From positions 56,506 to 120,505 of the forward strand of contig CALMYQ010000125.1 of assembly GCA_937873655.1 (NCBI GenBank): 64,000 bases of DNA, written 5' to 3'. Source of the DNA: an uncultured Lewinella sp. GTDB lineage: Bacteria > Bacteroidota > Bacteroidia > Chitinophagales > Saprospiraceae. Both the position numbers and the translations under genes were made by a program. This document shows positions 16,921 through 25,614 of the stretch, piece by piece (within the stretch, counting starts at the first letter, position 1; every line of letters starts with the position of its first letter). The notes below the pieces were generated by a model. The model had not been told where the DNA came from, ran no database searches, and saw only the letters and a program-made list of their open reading frames with translations.

Positions 16921-17832
16921 ATGATGAAGAAGTACTTCCTCTTGTTGCTGATCCCCTTGTATCTTTCATCAGCCTTTGTCCTCCGTGCCCAGGAAGAAGA
17001 ATACGGCATCGCTTCCTACTACGGGGATGAATTTCAGGGCCGCCGGACCGCCTACGGCGATACCTACGATAAAAACCAACTGACCGCCGCCCACAAAAAA
17101 CACCCCTATGGAACGTATTTGAAGGTAACCCGCCTTGACAATAAGAAGTCGGTTACCGTCCGGGTGAATGATAAAGGCCCGTTCGTGAAAGGCCGCGTGG
17201 TTGAGCTCAGCCGGAAAGCTGCGGAGCTCATCGGGCTGGACAGGGACGGCGTTACCCAGGTCAAGGTTGAGGTGGTCAGGAACCCGGGAACCCAGGCGGA
17301 GTCCGCCCTGGCAACCAGTTCGACATCGCCGCCCAAGGAAACTGCGCCCGCCACAAAACCGGCCAGCTACGAGGAAACGGATAAACCCAAAATTGCCGAA
17401 TCATCTGTACAAGAGAAAAGCGCTTCGCAACCGGAACCGGCCCCTAAGAAAGCGGAGGCCATGGTAAAGGACGCGAAGGCAAAAACAGCAGGTTCATCCG
17501 CGCCCGCCAAATTTGAGGTCGTACGGACTGATTTTCAAACCTACGGCCTGTACAAAATCACCCTGGAAAAACCTGACAAGAAAGGTTACGGTGTCCAGGT
17601 GGCCAGTCTCAGCAGCTACGAGAACGTGCTCAAGCAAGTAGCCGACCTTCAGGGTAAGTGGTTTGATAATATTCTGGTGAGCATTGAGCCGGCAACCGGC
17701 AACAAATCCATTTATAAGGTCATTCTCGGGCCTTTTGATACCGAAGATGCGGCTAATAAGTACCAGGACAGCCTGAAGAAAAAGTACAAGATCAACGGGT
17801 TTACCATTAACCTGGGTGATCTGAAGTTCTGA
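16921..17832 (+). CDS. rlpA: RlpA-like septal ring protein with SPOR domain
   Basis: The protein is 303 residues from the ATG at 16921 (a second ATG follows immediately). It opens with a signal peptide ending about SSAFVLRAQ. The double-psi beta-barrel at residues about 27-115 carries GIASYYGDEFQGRRTAYGD, LTAAHKKHPYGTYLKV and VRVNDKGPFVKGRVVELS, the RlpA lytic transglycosylase signature with the catalytic Asp of VNDKGP. A Pro/Lys/Glu-rich linker spans about 120-205. The last ~80 residues are a SPOR domain (GYGVQVASLSSYENVLKQ, then YKVILGPFDTEDAANKY) that binds denuded glycan at the division septum. Preceded by a strong promoter and followed by an intergenic palindrome. Confidence 0.93.
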   Translation: MMKKYFLLLLIPLYLSSAFVLRAQEEEYGIASYYGDEFQGRRTAYGDTYDKNQLTAAHKKHPYGTYLKVTRLDNKKSVTVRVNDKGPFVKGRVVELSRKAAELIGLDRDGVTQVKVEVVRNPGTQAESALATSSTSPPKETAPATKPASYEETDKPKIAESSVQEKSASQPEPAPKKAEAMVKDAKAKTAGSSAPAKFEVVRTDFQTYGLYKITLEKPDKKGYGVQVASLSSYENVLKQVADLQGKWFDNILVSIEPATGNKSIYKVILGPFDTEDAANKYQDSLKKKYKINGFTINLGDLKF

Positions 17833-17853
17833 TGCCAGGTTTTCGGCTGACTT

Positions 17854-17924
17854 AGTTGGCAGTTCGCCAGTTCACAGTATTCAATCAGCAATACTGCCAA
17901 CTGCGGACCGGCGAACTGCCAACT
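17854..17924. repeat. REP-like intergenic palindrome
   Basis: AGTTGGCAGTTCGCC (17854-17868) is perfectly matched by GGCGAACTGCCAACT (17910-17924). An inner pair CAGTATT (17875-17881) / AATACTG (17890-17896) gives a second stem. ACTGCCAACT occurs twice on the distal side (17893-17902 and 17915-17924), so two alternative hairpins are possible. It lies between the convergent RlpA and SppA genes. No T-run is present. It looks like a dispersed intergenic repeat more than a plain terminator. Confidence 0.7.
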
Positions 17925-17980
17925 TCTGAATTAAAGATTAGCGGTATCTCAATTAAGCTGATTGAGATGACTCATCGGTA

Positions 17981-19756
17981 TTAATCTACCTTCATCACAA
18001 AGGGCAGTCTTGCCTGCGCACCGTTGGACGCTTTGATCTCTTCCATGAAGCTGTACAGCGGATAAAGCTCGCCCAGGGCTTCTTTCATGACCATTCTTTG
18101 TTTGGCCTCCTCATTTCCGCCCGTGAGTTGTTCGATCAGGAGAACAATGGGTTCTTTCATTTTGGGATACTCCACTACGTGGTAATCATTGGCGATGTCG
18201 GCCATATGCGCAGCAGCGGCAACCGCGTCTTCAATGTCCCCGATCCGGTCTACCAGGCCGATCTCAACGGCTTTGCCGCCGACCCAGACGCGGCCTTGTG
18301 CGATTTCTTCCACCTGGTCCATCGTCAGTTTCCGGCCGTCGGACACATGCTGTTTGAAGTAGTTGTACATTTCGTTGGTTCGGCTTTGCAACAGGTTCCT
18401 TTCGGCGTCCGTCATTTTGAAATACACCGAGGGGAAGGTGGCAAAAGGCGCCGTTTTGACCGTATCGACGTGGAGGCCAAGCTTGTCGTTCATCAGGTTC
18501 TGGGCATTGGGCAGCACGCTGAATACGCCGATGGAACCGGTCAGGGTATTGTCTTCTGCAAAGATGGAATCGGCCAGGCAGGCGATGTAATACCCTCCGG
18601 ACGCAGCGTAATCCCCCATGGATACAACAAGCGGCTTGCCGGCTTCCTTGACCAGGCTGAGCGCCCGCCAGATGCTTTCCGACGCCATTGCGCTGCCGCC
18701 CGGCGAGTTCACCCTGAGCACAACGGCTTTGACCTGGTCATCATTCCGCAGTCGATCGATCACCTTAACGTAGGCTTCATCGCCTACGGAACCGGGTTCG
18801 CCCTTGCCGTCTACGATCACGCCTTCCGCATAGATGACGGCGACCTTGTTCTTGGCGGAAAAATTGGATTTGCGGGGCTTGGTCGTCAGGTAATCGGCCG
18901 GCGAAATGAGCCTGAATTTCTTATCCTTTTCGAGGCCCATTTTCTGGCGCATATTATCCAGCACTTCATCCCGCTGACTGATCCCGTCGATGATCCCTGC
19001 TTTCAGTGCGGCTTCGAGGCTTACCGCTTCATAATTATTGACAAACCGGCGGAGCGCACTCGTATCGATCTGTCTGGCGGCGGCAATATCCTCCAGGAAA
19101 GTCCGGTAAATGGGGTCAAGGAATGCGCGGGTTTGCAACCGGCTTTCCGGCGACATATCATTCCGGCGGTAGGGTTCGGTAGCGCTTTTGAACTTGCCGG
19201 CGTAAACAGCTTGCATTTCAACGCCGATTTTGTCCAGGAAATCTTTCATGAAAATGATCTGGGCGCCGAATCCGCGGAGGTCAAGCATACCCAGCGGGTG
19301 CATGTAGATCTCGTCGCCTGCGGTGGCAAGGTAATAAGCGCCCTGGGTGAAGAACTTATCATAGGCAATGACGAACTTGCCGCTTTCCCTGAATTTGACG
19401 AGCTCCTCGCGCAGATCCCGGAGGTTGGCCAACCCCAGGGGAACGGATTGGGTTTCGATGAAGATGCCCTTGATATGGTCATCGGCCGCGGCGGTTTCGA
19501 GGATGTATTTGTAGTCGTTCAATCCCAATACTTTTGATTGGTAAATGTCGTAGGGATTGATGGCTGTATTGTTCGTTAGTTCCGGCAGCGACTGATCGAA
19601 TTTCAGGTGGAGCACCGAATTATCCGTTACCGGTTGCGCTTGTTGGCCACTGCCGGCCAGGGCGGCAATGAAAACAAAGAACAGGAAGATGAGGGCGATA
19701 AATGCAACCAAAACGCCCAGGCAAGAAGCGAAGAAGAATTTGATAAACTGTCTCAT
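17981..19756 (-). CDS. sppA: Signal peptide peptidase SppA, 67K type
   Basis: This 591-residue enzyme degrades cleaved signal peptides at the inner membrane. The start at 19756 puts an N-terminal membrane anchor (FFFASCLGVLVAFIALIFLF) right at the beginning. It is a tandem S49 protein: the N-terminal half carries the catalytic Lys in YAGKFKSATEP, and the C-terminal half carries the nucleophile Ser in GDYAASGGYYIACLAD, the same split dyad as the E. coli 67-kDa enzyme. The length is normal. It is monocistronic and divergent from the SprB-repeat gene. Confidence 0.96.
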   Translation of the reverse strand: MRQFIKFFFASCLGVLVAFIALIFLFFVFIAALAGSGQQAQPVTDNSVLHLKFDQSLPELTNNTAINPYDIYQSKVLGLNDYKYILETAAADDHIKGIFIETQSVPLGLANLRDLREELVKFRESGKFVIAYDKFFTQGAYYLATAGDEIYMHPLGMLDLRGFGAQIIFMKDFLDKIGVEMQAVYAGKFKSATEPYRRNDMSPESRLQTRAFLDPIYRTFLEDIAAARQIDTSALRRFVNNYEAVSLEAALKAGIIDGISQRDEVLDNMRQKMGLEKDKKFRLISPADYLTTKPRKSNFSAKNKVAVIYAEGVIVDGKGEPGSVGDEAYVKVIDRLRNDDQVKAVVLRVNSPGGSAMASESIWRALSLVKEAGKPLVVSMGDYAASGGYYIACLADSIFAEDNTLTGSIGVFSVLPNAQNLMNDKLGLHVDTVKTAPFATFPSVYFKMTDAERNLLQSRTNEMYNYFKQHVSDGRKLTMDQVEEIAQGRVWVGGKAVEIGLVDRIGDIEDAVAAAAHMADIANDYHVVEYPKMKEPIVLLIEQLTGGNEEAKQRMVMKEALGELYPLYSFMEEIKASNGAQARLPFVMKVD

Positions 19757-20060
19757 TGTGCGAATGAAAAATTCGTGTAAATTTCCATCTATATCCACGA
19801 AAAAAGAGAAGTATTAGACAAATGGCATTGAATAACGGACGGGAGGAATGTTTTGCTGACGCTTATCCGTTGATCCTGCCCGAATACCTCCAAAAGCCGA
19901 CCAAACCGGATAATTTTCAACCCATCCGTTGTTCATGCCTGCTTTTTTGTCTTATTTTGAGATTTTTAATACCTAACGGGTACAAAACAGCAGTATCGGG
20001 TGATATACAATCAGTCAATTACTGTTAATCTGCACAATTATGGAGGTCAAAAAAACGGCA
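19757..20060. other. 304-base intergenic region
   Basis: This gap lies between divergent sppA and the SprB-repeat gene. It contains AT-rich stretches but no exact TAnnTTTG element with a -33 partner on either strand. A 68-codon open frame at 19822-20028 has no family resemblance and is probably chance. The sequence GGAGG at 20043-20047 is one of few purine-rich Shine-Dalgarno-like stretches in the window, 13 bases before the preferred ATG. Confidence 0.45.
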
Positions 20061-23000
20061 ATGAAACGCTTTAAGTTCATTTGCATGCCGGTGTTGCTCT
20101 TTCTGGTGAACGGCCTGAGCGCTCAAATCCTTGAAGTCACCGACGCCCCGCCGATCACGCCCCAGAACCTGATCACAAATGTATTTTTGGGTGACGGGGT
20201 AGAGGTGGTCAGCGTGGTTTATCAGGGAGCGGACGAAGCGGTCGGCTATTTCAAGAACGGCGATAATGCTGTCGGTTTGAACAGGGGGATCGTTATGACC
20301 ACCGGCAGGGCCGTTTCGCAAGGGGTAAACGTGGGGGTGGACGCGCCGGGCGGAAGTTTCGCCAGCTACTCCAACGGAAGCAACGCTTCGGACGTCGACC
20401 TCCTGTCCATCGCAAACGGCGCTTCCATCAATAACGTCAGCAAGTACATCATCACATTTATCCCGATTTCGGATACCCTGCGTTTCAGATACGCTTTCGC
20501 CTCCGAGGAATATCCGGAATGGGTTTGCAGCAATTTCAATGACATTTTCGGTTTTTTCATTTCCGGCCCGGGCATTACCGGACCCTATGAGAACAACGGC
20601 AAGAATATTGCACTGATCCCGGGGACCAACCTTCCGGTCCGGATCAATAACGTCAATCCCGGGGTAGTCGGCTCCAACGGCAGCATCGGCAACTGTTCGG
20701 GCGCCAACGGCTCACTGGCCTATTCCCAGTTTTATAATGACAACAACGGCTCGGCTAAGTTCCCGGTTTACGACGGGATTACCGATGTATTTACGGCAGA
20801 AGCCGTCGTACAGCCCTGCCAGGTGTATACCATCAAACTGGTCATTGCCGATGTGTCGGACAGCGCTTTCGATTCCGGCGTATTCCTGGAAGCCAAGAGT
20901 TTCGGGACCGGATCGCTCCAGGTGGAAACCGCCACCCTCAGCCTAGACGGCAGCATTGCGGAAGGTTGCGCAAGCGGATCCATTACTTTCTCCCTTCCCA
21001 ACCCGACGGAAGCCGATTTTCCGATCGATTTCAATCTGTCCGGAACGGCTCAAAACGGGATTGACTATGAAACGATCCCTACCAATTTATTCATTCCGGC
21101 CGGTTCCAACTCGATCACCATTTCCCTTACCGGGATTGAGGACGGCATCGATGAAGGGGATGAAACGATCATTTTTGATGTGCAAAGGGATATCTGCCAC
21201 AGGGATACCTTCACCATTCTGCTGCGCGAAAACCCCTTGATCGACCCGGATCTAGGCCCGGACCAGACCATTTGCCAGGGGGATTCGGTTCAACTGGACG
21301 GCACCATCCCGATCGTATTGCCGGATCCGCCGTCCTTCACCAATTCTACACCTGTCAATATTACGCCGTTTGGGACAGCCATATATTCCGACATTCAGGT
21401 CAGCGGCGTAGCGCCGACGGTCCTGGGGCCGGATGTGATCCAGTCCATCTGCATTGACAGTCTTGCGCACCGCTGGATCGACGATCTGGATATTTACCTG
21501 ATCGGGCCCGACGGCCAGTTCCTGGAGCTGACAACGGATAACGGCGGGAACGGCGGGAACGGCGCCCAGCTTGATTACTATCTCCATACCTGTTTTACGC
21601 CGACAGCCACCGTGCCGATCAATTTTCCCGGGCCGTTGGCGCCGCCTACTGCGGTTCCGTTTACCGGTGAATTTTTGCCGGAAGGCGTGTTTTCGGACCT
21701 CTGGGACGGTGTAAAACAGACCAACGGGACCTGGCGTCTACTGCTGTACGATGATGCCAACGGCTTTGAAGGCACCCTTTACCAGTGGACGATCACCTTC
21801 AATTCGATCTATGAAATAACATACGAGTGGTCGCCTGCAGCAGGACTGAGTTGTACGGATTGCCCGAATCCAATAGCCAAACCTGACCAGACCACTACCT
21901 ATACGGTTACGGCAACGGACTCCTATGGATGCAGTGTCTCCCAATCGGTTACCATCGGGGTGGAGCCTGTTTATCCGGCGCCGGTTGTTACCTGCGGAAC
22001 GCCGTCAAACAGCACCGTCCAGGTGATCTGGGATCCGATTCCGGGAGCCGCGGGCTTTGAAGTCCAGGTGAACGGCGGCCCGTGGGAAACGCCGACAGGG
22101 CCGTTATCCCACCAGGTCAACGGGGTGGCGATGGGCGAATCTGTGGAGATCAGCGTCCGCGCGGTCGGCGGTTGCGGCGGCCCGGCAACGACCGTTCAAT
22201 GTGTTGCTCAGGATTGCTCGCCGCCGGATGCTGCCGTAGAAAAAACGGATATCACCTGTGCCGGAGCAACCGACGGAACGGTTACCGTTCTACCGGCTAC
22301 GGGGACTGCGCCTTTCACGTACCAGCTGGCCGGGCAAACCAATGATACCGGCCTCTTCACAGGGCTGGACAAAGGCTCCTATGTCGGCGTATTGCGGGAT
22401 GCCATCGGTTGCGCTCTGATCTTTAACGTGGCGATCAATGAACCCGAACCGCTCAATGCGGCGGCGATCATTGCCGAACCGGTTGATTGCAACGGAGCAG
22501 CTACCGGCGCCGCAGCGGCAGTCGCAACAGGCGGGACAGGGCCCTACGCCTTCGCCTGGTCGGACCTTTCCCCCGACTCCCTGAATACGAACCTGGCTGC
22601 GGGTGTTTTTGAGGTCACGATCACGGATGCCAACGGTTGCGAAGCCACGGCGTCGATCGGATTGGACGACCCGCCCGCGATCGCGGTGGACGCCGCGGTT
22701 GCGGATGCATCTTGTTTCGGATTGGACAACGGTTCGGCTGAACTCTCCATTTCAGGCGGAGTGAGCCCTTATGCCGTGGCCTGGGACGACGCCGCCCAAA
22801 ATCAGGCGACTGAAACGGCCGTCGGGTTGCCGGCGGGGCAATATTCGGCCACCATCAGGGATGCCAACGGCTGCGAAGTATCCAAAATCGTAGACATCGG
22901 TGAGCCGGAAGCCATCGATCTTGCCGTTTCAGGGACGAATGCCCTGTGCAGCGATTCAAATGACGGCGCCGTATCGGCGATAGTTTCAGGCGGAACCGGA

Positions 23001-25526
23001 AACCTGACCCTGACCTGGACAACGGACACGGGAACCAATATAGGCAACACGCCTGATGTTGCCGGCCTGCAACCGGGGCGTTATATCGCCGGCGTACTGG
23101 ACGAAAACCAATGTGAAGCCAGGGATTCGGTGGAGATCGTCGCTCCGGCCCAGTTGGCCGTCGTCCTGGCGACAGCGAATCCGGCCTGTGCAGGCGCCGC
23201 AAGCGGTACGGCCGATATTCAGATTACCGGCGGCACGGCGCCTTATGAAGTGGATTGGGGCAATGGTTTCGTCAGCGACCTGACCCGGAATGATCTGTCC
23301 GCCGGAGCGTATAACCTTCAGATCAGGGATGCCAACGGATGTACTGCATCCAACGCTTTCTCGCTGACCGATCCCGGCGTACTGACCGCGGATGCCCAGG
23401 TACAACCGGTATCCTGCCAGGGCGCCGGCGACGGGGCCATAACCCTGATGGCTGCCGGCGGCGACGGGAACTACACTTTTGAATGGGAAGGCGGCGCTAC
23501 AGGCCCGTCAATCGCCGGACTGAACCCAGGCCCGACCGGTGTAACGGTATCGGACGGCATGGGTTGTCAGGTGGAATTTGTATTCGTAGTGGACGAACCC
23601 GATCCCCTCGCGGTTACCATCGACCTGACCAATCCGGATTGTAACGGCGCCTCAAACGGTTCGGCGGCAGCGACGGTAACGGGCGGCAACGGCGCCTATA
23701 CCTACCAGTGGGACAATAATCAGACCGGCCCGGCGGCAAACGGCCTTCCGGCGGGCGCCCACCAGGTTACGATCACAGATAACGGAGGGTGTACCGAAAT
23801 ACGGGATTTCACCCTGCAGGAACCGGCGGCGCTCTCAGCGACAATATCCACCACCATGGCCAGTTGCCGGCCTTCACCGGACGGCGCCGCCTCGGTGGTT
23901 CCGGCAGGCGGGACACCGCCCTACAATTACCATTGGGAAGACGGTCAAACGACCGCGCTGGCTTCCGCACTCGTTGCGGGGCCCCATTCGGTAACCGTTT
24001 CCGATGCGCATGGCTGCGCAATCACCTTGACAGGCATCGTGGATGCCGCTCCACCTGTTGACCTGTCGTTGTCCGCAGCGCCGGTGCTGTGTTACGGCAT
24101 GAACCAGGGCGCCATTATGAGTTCGGCTTCCGGCGGCACCGGTGTTTTGTCATATGCGTGGAGTCAGGCGGGCCTGCCGGCGGTTCCCAACCTGACCAAC
24201 CTCTCTGCGGGGACCTACAACCTCACGGTAACCGACGAGCAGGGGTGCATGGCCACAGCCGGCATTACCATCACTCAGCCGGAGGCGCTTTCGGCTACCC
24301 CTCAGGCCACACAGGTCATCTGTGAAGGAGACCAGACCGGGTCCATCGATGTAGCTGTATCAGGCGGCACGGGACCCTACCAGTACGCCTGGAGCAACGG
24401 CGCTGTCACAGAAGATATTTCCGGACTTCAGGTAGGCCAATATGTATTGACGGTTACGGATGCCAATCAATGTCAGACAACGACCAACTCGACCATCCTT
24501 CAGCCTGATCCGCTGAAAATAAATATTGTGGCCAAACCGGCGGATTGCTTCGGAGCCACAACCGGCGCGGTACAGGTGCAGACCTCCGGCGGAGCTGCCC
24601 CTTATTCCTTTAGCTGGAACAACGGGACGACCACGGAAGACCTCTCCGGTATTCCTGCGGGGAACTATACCCTTGAGGTGACCGACAACGCGGGGTGTAC
24701 TGCAGTCCGGGAAATATCGGTTACGCAACCGGCAGCCCCGGTGGAGGCTCAGGTGGAAACCCTTGACGTGTCCTGCGCCGGCGGGCGGGACGGTCGCATT
24801 GACCTGGACGCAACGGGCGGGACCGGGCCTTATACCTACAGCTTCAACGGGATCGATTTCAACGGCAACAGCGGCAGGATCGGACTGGTCGCGGGCGTTT
24901 ATCCGGTCATTATCAAGGATGCCCGCGGCTGCATCTGGCAAGGCGGCCCGGTAGAGGTCAAGGAGCCCCAACCACTGGTGCTTGATCTCGGCCCCGACCA
25001 AACCATTGCTTATGGCGAAGTGCTTAATTTGCCTGCGCCGGCCGTTTCCGGCGGTACCGGCCCGGGCTTCCAGTACGCCTGGACGCCCCGGGATACCAGC
25101 CTGCTCAGCTGTTTCGACTGCCCGTCGCCGGTCATTACCATCGATTATCAAACTTCCTTTATCCTGGTGGTCACCGATGAGGCCGGATGTGAGACGGAGG
25201 ATGTCCTGACGGTATTTGTTCAGAAAAACAACCGCGTATTCGTGCCGACCGGCTTTACGCCCAACAACGACGGCACAAACGACCGGTTGCTGGTCCACGC
25301 CAGGGCCGGTAACCCGGTCGAAGTCGTGACTTTCCGGGTTTTTGACCGCTGGGGAGAGCTGGTCTACGAGGACGGCGGCTTTATGGCCAACGACCCCGAC
25401 CGGGGATGGGACGGCGCCTTCCGGCAGCAACCCATGAACTCCGGCGTGTTCCTCTGGAGCCTGGAAGTGCAATACCAGGATGGGAACCGGGAAAGCTTTA
25501 AGGGCAGTACGACCTTGATTCGTTGA
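20061..25526 (+). CDS. T9SS-secreted surface protein with choice-of-anchor L, P domain and 12 SprB repeats
   Basis: The protein is 1821 residues from the ATG at 20061, which begins a signal peptide (MKRFKFICMPVLLFLVNGLS); an ATG at 20040 adds seven residues. In order: a choice-of-anchor L domain (about 25-290; FASEEYPEWVCSNFNDIFGF); a Calx-beta-like strand set (to about 400); a proprotein-convertase P domain (about 425-585; HRWIDDLDIYLIGPDG, then TNGTWRLLLYDDANG); and PKD- and FnIII-like segments. Twelve SprB repeats of about 75 residues follow (DNA about 22225-24980; C.G...G....GG..PY..W and L.AG.Y...V.D..GC). The end is a type B T9SS sorting domain (VFVPTGFTPNNDGTNDRLLV). SprB repeats occur in gliding adhesins. 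Probably exported and attached at the cell surface by T9SS. Confidence 0.93.
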   Translation: MKRFKFICMPVLLFLVNGLSAQILEVTDAPPITPQNLITNVFLGDGVEVVSVVYQGADEAVGYFKNGDNAVGLNRGIVMTTGRAVSQGVNVGVDAPGGSFASYSNGSNASDVDLLSIANGASINNVSKYIITFIPISDTLRFRYAFASEEYPEWVCSNFNDIFGFFISGPGITGPYENNGKNIALIPGTNLPVRINNVNPGVVGSNGSIGNCSGANGSLAYSQFYNDNNGSAKFPVYDGITDVFTAEAVVQPCQVYTIKLVIADVSDSAFDSGVFLEAKSFGTGSLQVETATLSLDGSIAEGCASGSITFSLPNPTEADFPIDFNLSGTAQNGIDYETIPTNLFIPAGSNSITISLTGIEDGIDEGDETIIFDVQRDICHRDTFTILLRENPLIDPDLGPDQTICQGDSVQLDGTIPIVLPDPPSFTNSTPVNITPFGTAIYSDIQVSGVAPTVLGPDVIQSICIDSLAHRWIDDLDIYLIGPDGQFLELTTDNGGNGGNGAQLDYYLHTCFTPTATVPINFPGPLAPPTAVPFTGEFLPEGVFSDLWDGVKQTNGTWRLLLYDDANGFEGTLYQWTITFNSIYEITYEWSPAAGLSCTDCPNPIAKPDQTTTYTVTATDSYGCSVSQSVTIGVEPVYPAPVVTCGTPSNSTVQVIWDPIPGAAGFEVQVNGGPWETPTGPLSHQVNGVAMGESVEISVRAVGGCGGPATTVQCVAQDCSPPDAAVEKTDITCAGATDGTVTVLPATGTAPFTYQLAGQTNDTGLFTGLDKGSYVGVLRDAIGCALIFNVAINEPEPLNAAAIIAEPVDCNGAATGAAAAVATGGTGPYAFAWSDLSPDSLNTNLAAGVFEVTITDANGCEATASIGLDDPPAIAVDAAVADASCFGLDNGSAELSISGGVSPYAVAWDDAAQNQATETAVGLPAGQYSATIRDANGCEVSKIVDIGEPEAIDLAVSGTNALCSDSNDGAVSAIVSGGTGNLTLTWTTDTGTNIGNTPDVAGLQPGRYIAGVLDENQCEARDSVEIVAPAQLAVVLATANPACAGAASGTADIQITGGTAPYEVDWGNGFVSDLTRNDLSAGAYNLQIRDANGCTASNAFSLTDPGVLTADAQVQPVSCQGAGDGAITLMAAGGDGNYTFEWEGGATGPSIAGLNPGPTGVTVSDGMGCQVEFVFVVDEPDPLAVTIDLTNPDCNGASNGSAAATVTGGNGAYTYQWDNNQTGPAANGLPAGAHQVTITDNGGCTEIRDFTLQEPAALSATISTTMASCRPSPDGAASVVPAGGTPPYNYHWEDGQTTALASALVAGPHSVTVSDAHGCAITLTGIVDAAPPVDLSLSAAPVLCYGMNQGAIMSSASGGTGVLSYAWSQAGLPAVPNLTNLSAGTYNLTVTDEQGCMATAGITITQPEALSATPQATQVICEGDQTGSIDVAVSGGTGPYQYAWSNGAVTEDISGLQVGQYVLTVTDANQCQTTTNSTILQPDPLKINIVAKPADCFGATTGAVQVQTSGGAAPYSFSWNNGTTTEDLSGIPAGNYTLEVTDNAGCTAVREISVTQPAAPVEAQVETLDVSCAGGRDGRIDLDATGGTGPYTYSFNGIDFNGNSGRIGLVAGVYPVIIKDARGCIWQGGPVEVKEPQPLVLDLGPDQTIAYGEVLNLPAPAVSGGTGPGFQYAWTPRDTSLLSCFDCPSPVITIDYQTSFILVVTDEAGCETEDVLTVFVQKNNRVFVPTGFTPNNDGTNDRLLVHARAGNPVEVVTFRVFDRWGELVYEDGGFMANDPDRGWDGAFRQQPMNSGVFLWSLEVQYQDGNRESFKGSTTLIR

Positions 25527-25562
25527 CGGGGTAAGGTGTTGCGCGCAGCAGATTCAGGAAAA

Positions 25563-25593
25563 TTTGGAATAACCGCCAGTTGTTTTATATTCG
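25563..25593 (+). promoter_or_regulatory. Promoter candidate for SNF2 helicase operon
   Basis: TTTG at 25563-25566, a 19-base spacer and TATATTCG at 25586-25593, one mismatch from TAnnTTTG. The start codon at 25615 follows at a suitable distance. Confidence 0.55.
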
Positions 25594-25614
25594 CATTGGA
25601 TCCAATTCATTGCC

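Noticed and set aside
19822..20028. 68-codon plus-strand open frame before the SprB-repeat gene
   Set aside because: No signal peptide, family motif or promoter; composition looks like chance in a 304-base gap.
22225..24980. Periodic repeated DNA suggestive of a CRISPR or tandem satellite
   Set aside because: The periodicity (about 225 bases) is that of SprB protein repeats; DNA identity between units is low and there are no spacers.
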